Of a stretch of DNA of 64,000 nucleotides, positions 20,722 to 31,263 are shown piece after piece (position 1 is the stretch's first letter; each line of letters starts with the position of its first letter). The DNA comes from Heterostelium album PN500 (taxonomy: Eukaryota; Evosea; Eumycetozoa; Acytosteliales; Acytosteliaceae). The stretch is taken from positions 1,054,001 through 1,118,000 of the forward strand of contig NW_008805089.1 of NCBI RefSeq assembly GCF_000004825.1. Direction: 5' to 3'. Under the pieces are notes generated by a model. It was not told the origin of the DNA and did no database searches. It saw only the letters and a program-made list of their open reading frames with translations. Position numbers and translations under genes: made by a program.

Positions 20722-22048
20722 ATGACAGTGAGTGTATTAATATATTCATTGTTGGCAGGAGTAGCACCACTATTCTCAGCATCGCTACCATTTGTATTGT
20801 TTAAGAATGGTATCAATAATCGATACTATCATATGCTGCTAGCTATATCGGCTGGTCTGCTGTTTGCCGTTGCAACATTAGAGCTACTACCAGAGGCAGT
20901 GGAGATGGCAAACATAGAATATTATAACACTCCAAATATCGATCTGACGTCTGACACTTCATTAAATATAAATAGACAAACACATCAATTACAACCACAA
21001 GGTAAACCTACAACAACAACAGCAACAAGTAGTACTTCATCTTTATCTTCTTCATCTTCTTCTTCCTCTTCATCATCATCATCAGCTAAACATATTGAAA
21101 ATAAAAACAACAAAAACAACAATGAAAATGACCATGATCACGATCATGATCACGATGAAGAAAAAGAATCGAAATCAGGCACCAGAACACCAATGTATGG
21201 ATTGGCATTTGGATTTCTAGTTCTCATTGCCATTGAAATTATGCTGAGTAGCGGTGGTGGTGGTGGACATTCACATTCTCTTGATTCTCAAGAGAGAAGC
21301 ATTGAGATTGATATTCATGATGAAAATGATAATTGTAAAGTAAGTGCTTATAAACAAATGATATTAATAATTATAATAATAAAACTAACATACAAAAATA
21401 ATAGAAAGATGATGATGAACACGAACATAAATCATTGAATATCGAAACAGGAGTAGTAAGCTCATCAAATGGTAATAGCAATCAATCAAAACTTTCATTG
21501 ACAACCTTTATAGCGTTGGCAGTACATTCACTGGTCGATGGAATGGTAATATCAGGTGCATTTGCAGCAAACTCTGAGATTGGTGCACGTGTTGCACTCG
21601 CCATCGTTGTACATAAATTACCGGATGGCTTTGTCATGAGTTCAATTGCTTTATCACAAAAGAAACTTTTAGTATGTTTGTTAATCAATTAGTTATATAT
21701 AAAAACAAAACAAAACAATTTATTAATATTAATTTACTCAATCACAAATAATAATAATAATAATAATAATAATTATAGGGATATCATCCATTTTTCTATT
21801 TATTATTAATTGCATCGATGACACCGATCGGAGCTATTTTAGCATCGATAATATTTGGAGGAATTCCGCCATCGACAGTATCATTCATTCTTGGTTTTGG
21901 TGCAGGTACATTTTTATATATAACAACCACTGGCATTCTTCCAGAGATACTTCACTCCAAAACCGTTACCAAACCAATTCTCATAGCTTGTATAATTACT
22001 GGTTACTTTATCTTTACATTAATAGATTCTTCTGTGCATGTTCATTAA
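20722..22048 (+). CDS. ZIP-family (SLC39) zinc transporter
   Basis: Exons 20722-21339, 21405-21671 and 21779-22048 encode about 384 residues. ZIP proteins move zinc or iron into the cytosol. The ATG at 20722 sits directly before transmembrane helix 1 (MTVSVLIYSLLAGVAPLFSA). A helix with GLLFAVATLELLPEA follows, then a long Ser-rich, His/Asp-rich cytosolic loop (HDHDHDHDEEKE), typical of ZIP. The metal-site helices are present: ALAVHSLVDGMVISGAF (HxxxD) and VVHKLPDGFVMSS (HKxPD). Two more helices end at SSVHVH. The pattern resembles ZIP9-like members. The next gene is a CDF zinc transporter on the same strand, 236 bp downstream. Confidence 0.92.
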
Positions 22049-22284
22049 AAAAAAAAAAAGAAATAATCGATATACATAAAAAATATATTTGTAAATACAT
22101 TAATGATAACCATTAGCCATATTTTTTTTTTGATTAATTAAATTTTGCTGAGGGGTTTTTCTGATCATCACTCCGTCAGCACAGTCACCAAATTTTATAA
22201 TTAATTTTTGATAATTAGTTTTTTTTTTTTATCTTATTATATTATATATTTTCTTAAAAGGATAATAGATAAATATATATAGAT

Positions 22285-24243
22285 ATGAGTCATAATAATA
22301 ATGATTATGGATATGATCATTTAGGTTATGCTCATCCTTATTTTAGTAATAATGCTCAACAACAACAACCAACACAGGATGTTCAATCCACTGCACCAAC
22401 TAGTGTTGTATTTAGACCTGATAAACAACAACCACCACAATCATATACTGTAACATCACCTATTAATAATAATAATAATAGTTATGGAATGAGTCATGAT
22501 CATCACGATCACCATGGTCATTCACATAATCATCATCACGACGACGACGACCACCATGATCACGATCACGATCATCATGGACACTCTCATGACTACCACG
22601 ATCACGATCATCATGGTCACTCACACAACACTAGTAACAACATTAATAATTCCGGTGGTAGTTTCTTTGCCTCTATGCCATCACACTACAATAACAACAA
22701 CAACAGTAATAGTATCGGACATTTCAATACGGTGTCGCCGATGATGTCAGGTGCATCGTTTAGCGGCTACCAACAACCACAGATTCTCAATACATTCGAT
22801 AGTAAGCTGACATTTGGACATCTATGGAATAACTTGATGAGAGACAACGATGCCAAGAAGCTTGCTCTCTGGATCGTAGTCATGCTTTGTTTTACTCTGT
22901 TTGAAATATTCTATGGTGCACTTTTAGAGAGTTTGGGTTTGGTTTCCGATGGATTCCACGCACTCTTTGACTGCATCGGATTTATTATTAGTCTAACTTC
23001 TATTCTGGTCGGAAAGAAAGGTTCGAATCGTGAATTCACCTATGGTTATGACCGTTGGGAGATTCTAGGTGTATTCTCAAACAGTTGTTTCCTCCTATTC
23101 GTCTCTTTTTTCCTCTTCTTGGAATCCGTTGAACGTGTATTAGAACCACCTCATATTCATGAGTAAGTTTATATTATTATTCAATTCAATTCAATTCAAG
23201 ACAAACAAATAATTTGACTAACCATCTCTCTTCACCTCACTTTACTCTACAATAATATTGTTATTATTACTAGTCATGGTAGAGTTATATCATTGGCATT
23301 TATAAGCTTGCTCATTAACATTACTGGTATATTATTTTTCAGAAAACATTCATCTTCGTCGGTATTCAGTGGTATGTCATTTCTATTTATTTATCATCAT
23401 CATCAATTCCAAAGGATATCCTGTTTTGGTTATTAATATTAATATTAAAATTTAGATAAAGGTAGAGCGAGACAAGAAAACTTTATGACCATTACATCAC
23501 ACATTTTGGCTGACAGTTGCACAAGTGTTGGTGTCATTTTCTCCACTTTGGTAGGAAGTACTTTGTATGTAGAAACAGAGAAACAATTATAATAACATAA
23601 TAACACATCTGTTTATAACATGTTCAAATCGATTAACTGTTTATAATGCTATGTTAAAATTTAATTTAGGGGTATCGAAATATCGGATTCTTTAATTTCA
23701 TTTATTATTGCAATCATTATTGTCTACGATGTATTACCGATCTCTATTAGAACAGGAAAGGTATTGTTACAGACCACTCCAGAGTTGGTAACACCACAAA
23801 TCATTTCGGCATGCAGAGAATCACAAGCCATCGACGGAGTGCTATCGTTGAGTGATAAACATTTCTGGACTCATTCACATGGTAATTTCATTGGTAGTCT
23901 GGTAGTAAAAGTTAGAGAGGATGCCGATGAACAACAAATCCTAAAGAGTATAAGAGATAATTTCCAATTTATAAATAATATGACAATTCAAATTGATAAA
24001 GAACATAGCCATGGCCATGGTCATGCTCATAGTCATAAACAAAAGCACCATGATCATGATGATCACCACGACCACGATCACCACGACCATGATGATCACC
24101 ATGACCACGACCACCACGACCATGATAATCATGACCATGATCACGATCACCACGGTCACTCACACGATCATCACGATGACCACCACGGTCATTCACATGA
24201 TCATCACGATGATCACCACCATGGTCACTCACATGATCATTAA
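22285..24243 (+). CDS. CDF zinc transporter, ZnT5/ZnT7 type, with His-rich ends
   Basis: Exons 22285-23162, 23274-23371, 23456-23564 and 23670-24243 encode about 552 residues. CDF proteins export zinc from cytosol to organelle lumen; the ZnT5/7 branch loads the early secretory pathway. The N-terminus is Asn/Gln-rich with dense HDHHGHSH repeats. The membrane part shows SDGFHALFD and HILADSCTS (the two HxxxD zinc sites), and YGYDRWEILGVF and ESVERVLEPP as in ZnT7. After the last helices comes the cytosolic domain with DGVLSLSDKHFWTHSHGNF, close to the GVYSLQEQHFWT segment of human ZnT7. The tail ends in some 85 residues rich in HDHHD repeats. His-rich tracts at both ends are unusual. Confidence 0.93.
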
Positions 24244-24358
24244 AAATGAAATAATAATAAAAAAAGATAAAGATATATAATATATAATATTTCAAAAGTA
24301 TAGTTTACTTTTTTGGATTGTTAGATTGTTTTTTAAAAATTTTGATTTATTAATTTAT

Positions 24359-25429
24359 TTATTGTTGTTTGCATTCTGGGTTGTTTGGTTGTGGTGGAAC
24401 ACCTCCGGATTTGCTCTTCAATTGTGGTACATCGTCATCTTCGTCTTCATCTTCTTCGTCATCAAACTCCTCACCAAATTCATCTCCGTAACCGTCGTCA
24501 CCCTCTGGTTGAGCACGACCCAAGAAATAGTTGACGGCATCTGGTACGATCTCGTCCTTCAAAGAAATAAGAGCTTGATATTGAATGTAGATGAGTTGAG
24601 CTGCTGGAATATCCTCTTCGTTCTCTGGTTCCTCTTCAATTTGATTCTTGTCAAATTCGACCAAGAATCTTCCGAAAATCGATGGAATGGTTTCAGTGAC
24701 CATCTTGGTGGTGACGGTTGGTTTCTTACCCTTTGGACCCTTCTTCTTGATCTTCTTCTCGACGGTTCTAACAAAGAACTTCTTACCTTCGTTCCATTGG
24801 ACTGGTGTAACTTTAATTGAATCTAAATCTCCATCCTTGACGGTGAGGGTCATGACGATGGTGGAGTTGGTGAAAAATGCGTTTGGTGCAAAGTGGAAGG
24901 TGGCTGTGAGAACTTGGTTCTCATTGTCGGTGGTGGCATCCTCACCGATCGAGATGTTGGTCAAATATTGTAAGGCTTCATCGTCTTCCTCACCCATAAC
25001 GTCGGCGAAGGCTGGATGGTTCATCAAAGCCTTGTACCAGAAGTTTGGAATACCCTTCTCCTCACCAGACTTCAAACCTGCAATCTCGAGTGGTTCCTTT
25101 GGGGTCTCGGTAGCCTCAACCTCACCAGTGACGATACCGGTTCTCTTTTGGTAGATGGCATCGAATTGTGGTTGGAATTCCAACTCAAGAAGACGGATAC
25201 GTTGCTCCAACTTCTTTGAGATTTCAGTGTGGTCGTCCTAAATAAATCATAAAATAACAATAGACCGATACGATCGTTAATAATCTAATCCTTTTCACTC
25301 TTTTTCAAAACAACAACATACATCCAACTTTAACAAAGCATTGACTCTCTTCAAGACTTGGGTTGAGGTGACACCAGAGAGATCTTCACCTGCGGCGATC
25401 ATTTGTTCAATATCGGAACCTTCGGACAT
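24359..25429 (-). CDS. nap1: Nucleosome assembly protein NAP1 with CKQQ prenylation box
   Basis: Exons 25429-25322 and 25237-24359 encode 328 residues. NAP1 is an H2A-H2B chaperone that shuttles between cytoplasm and nucleus. The long dimerisation helix spans roughly residues 20-80 (LEQRIRLLELEFQPQFDAIY). The core has GIPNFWYKALMNHPA, FHFAPNAFFTNS, the KKIKKKGPKGKKP loop and IPSIFGRF. The C-terminus is acidic (EEFDDEEDEDEDDD) and ends NPECKQQ, the same CaaX-type ending as animal and plant NAP1 proteins, several of which are farnesylated. A probable 5' UTR intron is noted separately. The gene is convergent with the CDF transporter. Confidence 0.96.
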
Positions 25430-25432
25430 GAT

Positions 25433-25616
25433 CTATATAATAAAAAAATGATAATAAAATGAATTAATAATCATATATTAAATTATATCATTAAAAATCA
25501 TATATATATAATATATTTTTTTAAATAAAAAAAATAATTTTTAAAAGAAAACTAAAATAGAACATTTTTGAAAACAGGATGATTATTATTGGAATATTAT
25601 TGAAATATAAACTTAC
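25433..25616 (-). promoter_or_regulatory. Probable 5' UTR intron of nap1
   Basis: A GTAAGT donor (25616-25611) and a TTATATAG acceptor three bases upstream of the nap1 ATG would define a 184-bp leader intron. Its sequence is very AT-rich. This is inferred from splice consensus only. Confidence 0.45.
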
Positions 25617-25967
25617 TTGTTATTTATATAAATTTTATAAGTTGAATAAAACAAATTAATAAAAAGTTTGTTTTCGAAAGAAGAAAGGGAATCTAGCGCA
25701 GGTTGCGAAACAAAATTTTAATAAAAACGAAAAAGACGAATTAAAATTATTAAAAATAAATATTTTGTTTTGGAGGTAAGCGTTGGTTCAGGTGATCATC
25801 TAAATTTGTGTGTGTTTTTTTTTTTTTTTCAGAAAAATAAAAGATTTATTGGTTTGTCAAAATAACGACAAAAAAAAATAACTAAAAAAGATAATCTAAA
25901 TTTATTTATTTAATTATTTTGTGAACACAAATTTGAAAAAAAAAAACATTAAAAAATAAAATTGTTT

Positions 25968-27023
25968 TCAAATCTTTCTATTTTGTTTTGCTTTCTTTGG
26001 ACTTTGTAAATTACTCTTTCTTACTCGGACACGTTTGTTACCGAACCAATTCTCGACTTGAGTCTTGGAGAGATTACAGATGGTACCGAGCAATACCTTT
26101 TCATCCTCATTGGGAAAAGGCGAAACTTTGTTCTGTTCGAACCATTGGTTAATCAAGTTATGATGATCTTTTGGGAGCACTCTTCTGCCTCTTGCAGGTC
26201 CTTTTCCACGGCTGCCACGTGTCTTGGCGGTTTTCTCTTTGACCGGTCTCGATTCACCGCTCATCTTTCTCGCCTCCAAAAGGTAGTCGCAGGCATTCGA
26301 GCGTTGGTGAGACATCAATACCATGAAGATTCGCTCCAACTCGGTTACCTTGGCATCGTGCTCACCGACTGATAGCGGACGTAGTAACATGACGAGTGAC
26401 TCGATCATTGAGAACTGTTCGAGCGATGTCTTTAACTGGTTATTGAGGTTGGTAATCTCCTGGGTGTAGAGTGGTGTAATTCGCAGCAAGTTCTTTGACA
26501 CCAAGGGATTCGATCGATTGATCTGCTCAGCGTTGATATATGGGTCTAGATCGTAAGATAGATGGCCACCCTTTGGAAGATATCGTTTGGTTGGAATCGG
26601 TTGGATTTGCTTGATTACCTCTGATATGAAACCATAGAGCTGAGCAAAATATAGTGATTCTTGGAGCTCTTTGATTTCTTTTACGAGCGATGGGCAGTAT
26701 TTAGATACATCATTGTCTTCATATTTTAGATCATCTTGATCATCTTCATCCATAAAGCTCTGAAGGTTGTCAGGTACTGGTGAGACATCACCAGAAATGG
26801 TGGATAACTCAGGTGTAGACACATAACTACTAGTTTGAGAACTTGAATCTAGATCAACGGAATTATTTTGGTAGTAATTTTGAAAATTAACAAAACCATT
26901 TTTTTCTTGTATATAGTTAAATGGCTGTTGTTGTTGAAGATTTTCAAAGTTTGAAAACAAGTGTTGTTGTTGATTTTGTTGATGGAGATAAAATTGATCT
27001 GTTGGGAAATTGTTGAAAATCAT
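25968..27023 (-). CDS. TALE homeodomain transcription factor, PBX-like
   Basis: Intronless, 351 residues. The N-terminus is Gln/Asn-rich (HQQNQQQHLFSN), then an acidic, Ser-rich stretch. A predicted helical region (about 120-250: LVKEIKELQESLYFAQLYGF, LNNQLKTSLEQFSMIESLVM) could be a PBC-like dimerisation domain. After a basic linker (SRGKGPARGRRVLP) comes the homeodomain: DHHNLINQWFEQNK, the extra TALE loop around SPFPNEDEK, and recognition helix KTQVENWFGNKRVRVRK. WFGNKR is the PBX signature (PBX: VSNWFGNKRIRYK). It should bind DNA in the nucleus. Dictyostelids have several TALE genes; which one this is remains open. Confidence 0.9.
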   Translation of the reverse strand: MIFNNFPTDQFYLHQQNQQQHLFSNFENLQQQQPFNYIQEKNGFVNFQNYYQNNSVDLDSSSQTSSYVSTPELSTISGDVSPVPDNLQSFMDEDDQDDLKYEDNDVSKYCPSLVKEIKELQESLYFAQLYGFISEVIKQIQPIPTKRYLPKGGHLSYDLDPYINAEQINRSNPLVSKNLLRITPLYTQEITNLNNQLKTSLEQFSMIESLVMLLRPLSVGEHDAKVTELERIFMVLMSHQRSNACDYLLEARKMSGESRPVKEKTAKTRGSRGKGPARGRRVLPKDHHNLINQWFEQNKVSPFPNEDEKVLLGTICNLSKTQVENWFGNKRVRVRKSNLQSPKKAKQNRKI

Positions 27024-28241
27024 CTTATCTATTTGTATTTAATTAGTTAAATTATGATAACAATATCAATAATAAGTTGTTATTTAAATATTAATAAATA
27101 ATTTAAAAATAGGAAATTTATTTGTAAAAAATAAATAAAATAATTACAAATAATTAAAAATAATCTATTGGGTATGGCAATCTTTGATGGAAGGGTTGTT
27201 GATCATAGTTAATCTCGAAATTGGAAGAACCCATTTTATAATGAACCGATTTCATTTACCAGTACATGTACAAATGAGATTTTGAAAGGTCTCAGTTTTC
27301 CAACTTTACTAAACCCTATTTTCGAAAGAAATTATCTTTCTCTTGTTTGATATCACCCACAAGTTTGATGGTGAGTAGAATAAAAAATAAAATAAAAAAT
27401 GATTAAACAGACAAATGGCAATGAAAGGTGGTTGTTCTTTTCTGAGTTGTTTTGTCATTGTCGAGAAATAAAGATTGTTTGTTAACCCCAAAACTAAAAA
27501 AACAATCTTTATTCCTTCTTTGGTATTGTTTTTGTTTTTTTCTATCAGTTCATTGGAAATATCGACTGAGGAACTTTCCATATTATCATAGATCTAAACT
27601 TATCAAAACAATTTTTTTAATTTTTTTAAATAATGATATTGGTTTTTTGTTATCCAAGTTTGGGTTTTTGATTTATTGTTGTGATTGCATCCATTGATTT
27701 TAGATGCAAAAAATAAAATCAAGTTGTATTTATAAATAAAAACACCATTGATGAATCAATCGATAACCCAAAATCCATCAAAAAAAAAAGGAGTTACATT
27801 TGTTAATTTTTCTATTACAATTGTTTTTTTTTCATTTTCATAAATTATTTTTATCTTTTTTTTTTTTTTTTTAAAAAAAGATAAAACAAATATTGCTTAG
27901 TATTTGTTTAAATAAATAAAATAAAGTTTATTTGTTTGAGTTGAATATTAAACTTCATATTATTACTATTAGTGGTTTGTGGATAAGTTATATTGAGATT
28001 CACAATAACACACTTTACCACTGATCCATATTAACTTAATAAAATTTATTGAAAAATACATGAAAATATAAAAAACAAAAAATGTATATTTTTTTTTAAT
28101 CTATTAGTATAAATTTTTAATATAAATATTGTAAAAGTATCATATTTAATTGTTTTATCATTATATTATTAAATAGTAGTAAAATATTATTTATTTGTAA
28201 TAATTTTAAAATAACTACCAAGCATATATATTGATGTCATC
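27024..28241. promoter_or_regulatory. 1.2-kb divergent region, homeobox gene / unknown gene
   Basis: An AT-rich region between divergent genes. A 190-bp block near 27160-27350 is less AT-rich and holds a short open frame on the plus strand without a start codon. A perfect hairpin lies at 27467-27513. Several T- and A-runs lie between 27780 and 28110. No firm gene is seen. Confidence 0.4.
27467..27513. other. 14-bp perfect inverted repeat with 19-nt loop
   Basis: AATAAAGATTGTTT (27467-27480) pairs exactly with AAACAATCTTTATT (27500-27513). The loop is GTTAACCCCAAAACTAAAA. It lies in the divergent intergenic region, about 440 bp upstream of the homeobox start. It could be a small RNA hairpin, a terminator-like structure or the footprint of a small mobile element; none of these is shown. 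Confidence 0.6.
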
Positions 28242-30131
28242 ATGCCTGAATTAAATCCTGTGGAATTCATTGCAAAACCAAGATCGATTGTAATACCACC
28301 GCCACTGCTCCAACGTGAAAATCGCAACGTACATTACAACGATACGAATGGTATCATCAGTGATGATGATGCTGAGAGTGATAGTGACAACGATGATATC
28401 GATTTCAATGAGCGACGTTTATTCAGCAACATCAACAACAACAACAACAGTCATTTAGATGCTCTCTTAAACTATAGAGTCAATCCTATCGATTTCGATG
28501 ACAACAGCAGCAGTAGCAGTAGTAGCAGCAGCAGTAGTGGTAGCGATAGTGAAATGGACAGTGACAATGATAATCGCACTAAATACAAGAGATATTCTAA
28601 TAGATTCGACAACAGTAGTATTAACATTAGTAGCAATAACAACAATAATTATAATAGCAGCAGCAGCAGTAGTTTAAATAATCAAAGTCAATTAAGTAGT
28701 TTTAGTGAGCATATAAAAGAGAAACTGGATGCACTGAAACGAAAGTGTGATATGATGAAAAGTAATACTTCTTCAGAGTTACTATCTGCAGCAGCAGCTG
28801 CTACTTCTGGATCGTTATCACTGAGAGATCCACCACCACTACCACCACCACCACCACTATCATCATCGTTGTTTCTACCTAGAGGTTCAGAATCTACACA
28901 TACAAGTAATGGCGATAGTAGCGATAGAGCTACATTGGAAGATAGTAGTAGTAGTAGTAATTCTTCAAGATTCTTTCAACTGCTAAATAGATTAAATAGA
29001 GGATACAACAATGACAATGGTGAGAATGACATCAATGGCAATAGCAATCCTCTCTTGCCATTATTAAATGACAGACATTCAACTCGTGTTGCAATGCCCA
29101 ATGTATATACACTTCCACCTACCCCATTGGTCAATTTCAAAAATTCAGCTTCAACTAGATTCAATGAAAGCAGTTTATATAAAAATAGAACAATTAACAA
29201 TAGTAATAATAGTAATAATGGTAATAATAATAATAATAATAATAGTAGTAGAGGTTATGGTGATAGTTTATTTAGTTATAGAGGTAGATTGAATGAGAGT
29301 GAATCAAGTGAGAGTGAAAATGATAATTTTGAAAGAAGTATATATTATGATCATTTTCAAGATCATCTCGATGAAGAAATAGAGTCAGACTTTGATGATG
29401 ATGATTATGACGAGGAGCTGTATGGTGATCGTGTTCAGGTTGGTGGTAGCAGTAGGAATCCTTGGGCTATGAAGAGCGGCAGTAGTAGTAGTGGTAACTC
29501 GACTTCTAAAATTCAAACAACAACAGTATCACCTGGTCTATTTAGTAGTCTGGATGAAGAGGATAAACAATCGGTTAGAGATCTCGTATTGAATATCCAC
29601 AAGGAGAAGCAGATGTTGAACCACAGCTCTATGGTTGATCCGTTTACATTCAAACCAAGTACCAACGGTGATTTCACCAAGAAGCGATATCGTGAGATTG
29701 AAACCAGTATCAATGAATCAGAGATCAACGAGGATCTGGCGAGAATGAAAGAGGGTATAGAGAATAGCAAGAAAACAACACTTAGTTTATTGAATAGAAT
29801 ATTGGATACACTACCACCAAAACCAACAACATCATTACCAACATTACCAACATCTACCACAACTACAACGACTACAACAACAACAACTACCACCAACAAT
29901 TCAACATTACCAAGCAACAAAAAATTAGCTTTTAAAACAGCACCATCCAACGAACGAAACGAAATCTATAAACAAAGACAATCGCAATTGAGTAGCAGTA
30001 GTAGTAATTCTATCAAATCATGTGGTGTACAACTAAAGAAAAGAAGATTGGTTTTGAATAGAACCTATACTTTAAAATATAATAATGAAATTGTATGTCA
30101 AGAGTCCTATACAGAAGAACCTGACAATTAA
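28242..30131 (+). CDS. Unknown Ser/Asn-rich acidic protein
   Basis: Intronless, 629 residues, no family recognised. The first part is low complexity: acidic (SDDDAESDSDNDDIDFNERR), polyserine and polyasparagine, with a polyproline stretch near residue 200 (PPPLPPPPPL). The better-conserved-looking part is the C-terminal third: SRNPWAMKSG, then LDEEDKQSVRDLVLNIHKEK, FTKKRYREIETSINESEINE and LLNRILDTLPP, followed by polythreonine and a basic ending with VQLKKRRLVLNRTYTLKYNN. The basic cluster could act as a nuclear signal. There is no signal peptide or membrane helix. It is convergent with cdk7. Confidence 0.8.
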   Translation: MPELNPVEFIAKPRSIVIPPPLLQRENRNVHYNDTNGIISDDDAESDSDNDDIDFNERRLFSNINNNNNSHLDALLNYRVNPIDFDDNSSSSSSSSSSSGSDSEMDSDNDNRTKYKRYSNRFDNSSINISSNNNNNYNSSSSSSLNNQSQLSSFSEHIKEKLDALKRKCDMMKSNTSSELLSAAAAATSGSLSLRDPPPLPPPPPLSSSLFLPRGSESTHTSNGDSSDRATLEDSSSSSNSSRFFQLLNRLNRGYNNDNGENDINGNSNPLLPLLNDRHSTRVAMPNVYTLPPTPLVNFKNSASTRFNESSLYKNRTINNSNNSNNGNNNNNNNSSRGYGDSLFSYRGRLNESESSESENDNFERSIYYDHFQDHLDEEIESDFDDDDYDEELYGDRVQVGGSSRNPWAMKSGSSSSGNSTSKIQTTTVSPGLFSSLDEEDKQSVRDLVLNIHKEKQMLNHSSMVDPFTFKPSTNGDFTKKRYREIETSINESEINEDLARMKEGIENSKKTTLSLLNRILDTLPPKPTTSLPTLPTSTTTTTTTTTTTTTNNSTLPSNKKLAFKTAPSNERNEIYKQRQSQLSSSSSNSIKSCGVQLKKRRLVLNRTYTLKYNNEIVCQESYTEEPDN

Positions 30132-30539
30132 TAAAAATAATTCTTGTAAAAAATCTTTATTCCATGCCAATCAATTAACAAGCTCTCGATTCGATATATC
30201 ATTGTTTTGGAAGTAGGCCACAGGAAACCGACGTGGACAAAAAAAAATCAAAAAGGAATGGTATCTATCATTGTAATGATTACTTTTTAATTTAATTCTG
30301 TAATTGTGATTATAAAATACCGGAGTCTGTAATTGTTGTTACAACGAGGCCAATCCCGATAAATCAAATCTTTGTGTAACCTTATCATCACTCTTGGAAA
30401 ATGATCACAATATTATTATGGTGGTGATCTTGTCCTTTTTTTTTCTTTTTTTATTCTCAATTTTATTTGTTTGTAATATTAATAATTAAATTAGGGATTA
30501 CAATTATAATAATATTTTTTGAGATGTAACATCTACTCA
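30132..30539. other. Convergent 3' region, unknown gene / cdk7
   Basis: 408 bp between converging stop codons. The middle (about 30175-30420) is less AT-rich than usual but has no convincing open frame. It probably contains both 3' UTRs. Confidence 0.4.
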
Positions 30540-31230
30540 TTAGTATTTGGTTGATTGTGAATTGAACAGTTGATTGAGATTGGTGTTGTTGCTAGTATTA
30601 TTATTGTTGTTGTTGTTATTGATCTGTGGATTCATATCGATGGTTGTTGATGGTTTGCTCGGTTTCGGTAGATCTTTGGGTGCCGATGGCTTTGGTGAGT
30701 TGCTAAAGTAAGGGTGTGCCAGTGCTTCGGTTGCCGAGCATCGTGCAGCTGGATTGTAGGTGAGCATCTTTTGGAGGAGGTCAATGGCGTCTGGCGATGC
30801 CGCACTGAACAACTGCGCGAATGGTGTCGCCGGGAAATCGGTGAATTGAATGTAGTTTGGCAGCGAAGTGACACCGGGCCACACAGTTTCATTCGGAGTA
30901 CCGAGTGCACTGAATATCTTTGTTAGTTGATCGATCTCTGATGTGCCCGGCAAGTAGGGTGTACGCAACATCAGCTCTGCAAAGATACAGCCAATCGACC
31001 ACATATCGACCGATGGTCCGTACGACTTGGCACCAAACAACAACTCTGGCGCACGATAAAAGATAGTGACGGCTTGCGGTGAGTATACTTTATGCGGACT
31101 ACCATATTGTCTTGCCAAACCAAAATCTGCCAATTTCATATCACCATCGGCCGAACACAACAAATTGTTTGGTTTAAGATCCTATTTTTAACCATTATGT
31201 TAATGAATAAACAGATTAGCTAATCAATAT

Positions 31231-31263
<33 letters not shown>

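Noticed and set aside
22496-22744. Ile/Thr/Met-rich frames over the His repeats of the CDF transporter
   Set aside because: Frame-shifted readings of CAT/CAC/GAT repeats; the real gene is in the other frame.
25690-25710. TAGCGCAGGTTGCGA resembling a tRNA A-box
   Set aside because: No matching B-box, no cloverleaf and no acceptor stem around it.
27309-27581. 90-codon minus-strand frame starting MESSSVDISNELIEKNKNNT
   Set aside because: The ATG and hydrophilic start looked promising, but the frame runs through the 14-bp hairpin and then T-rich translated sequence; no homology is recognised.
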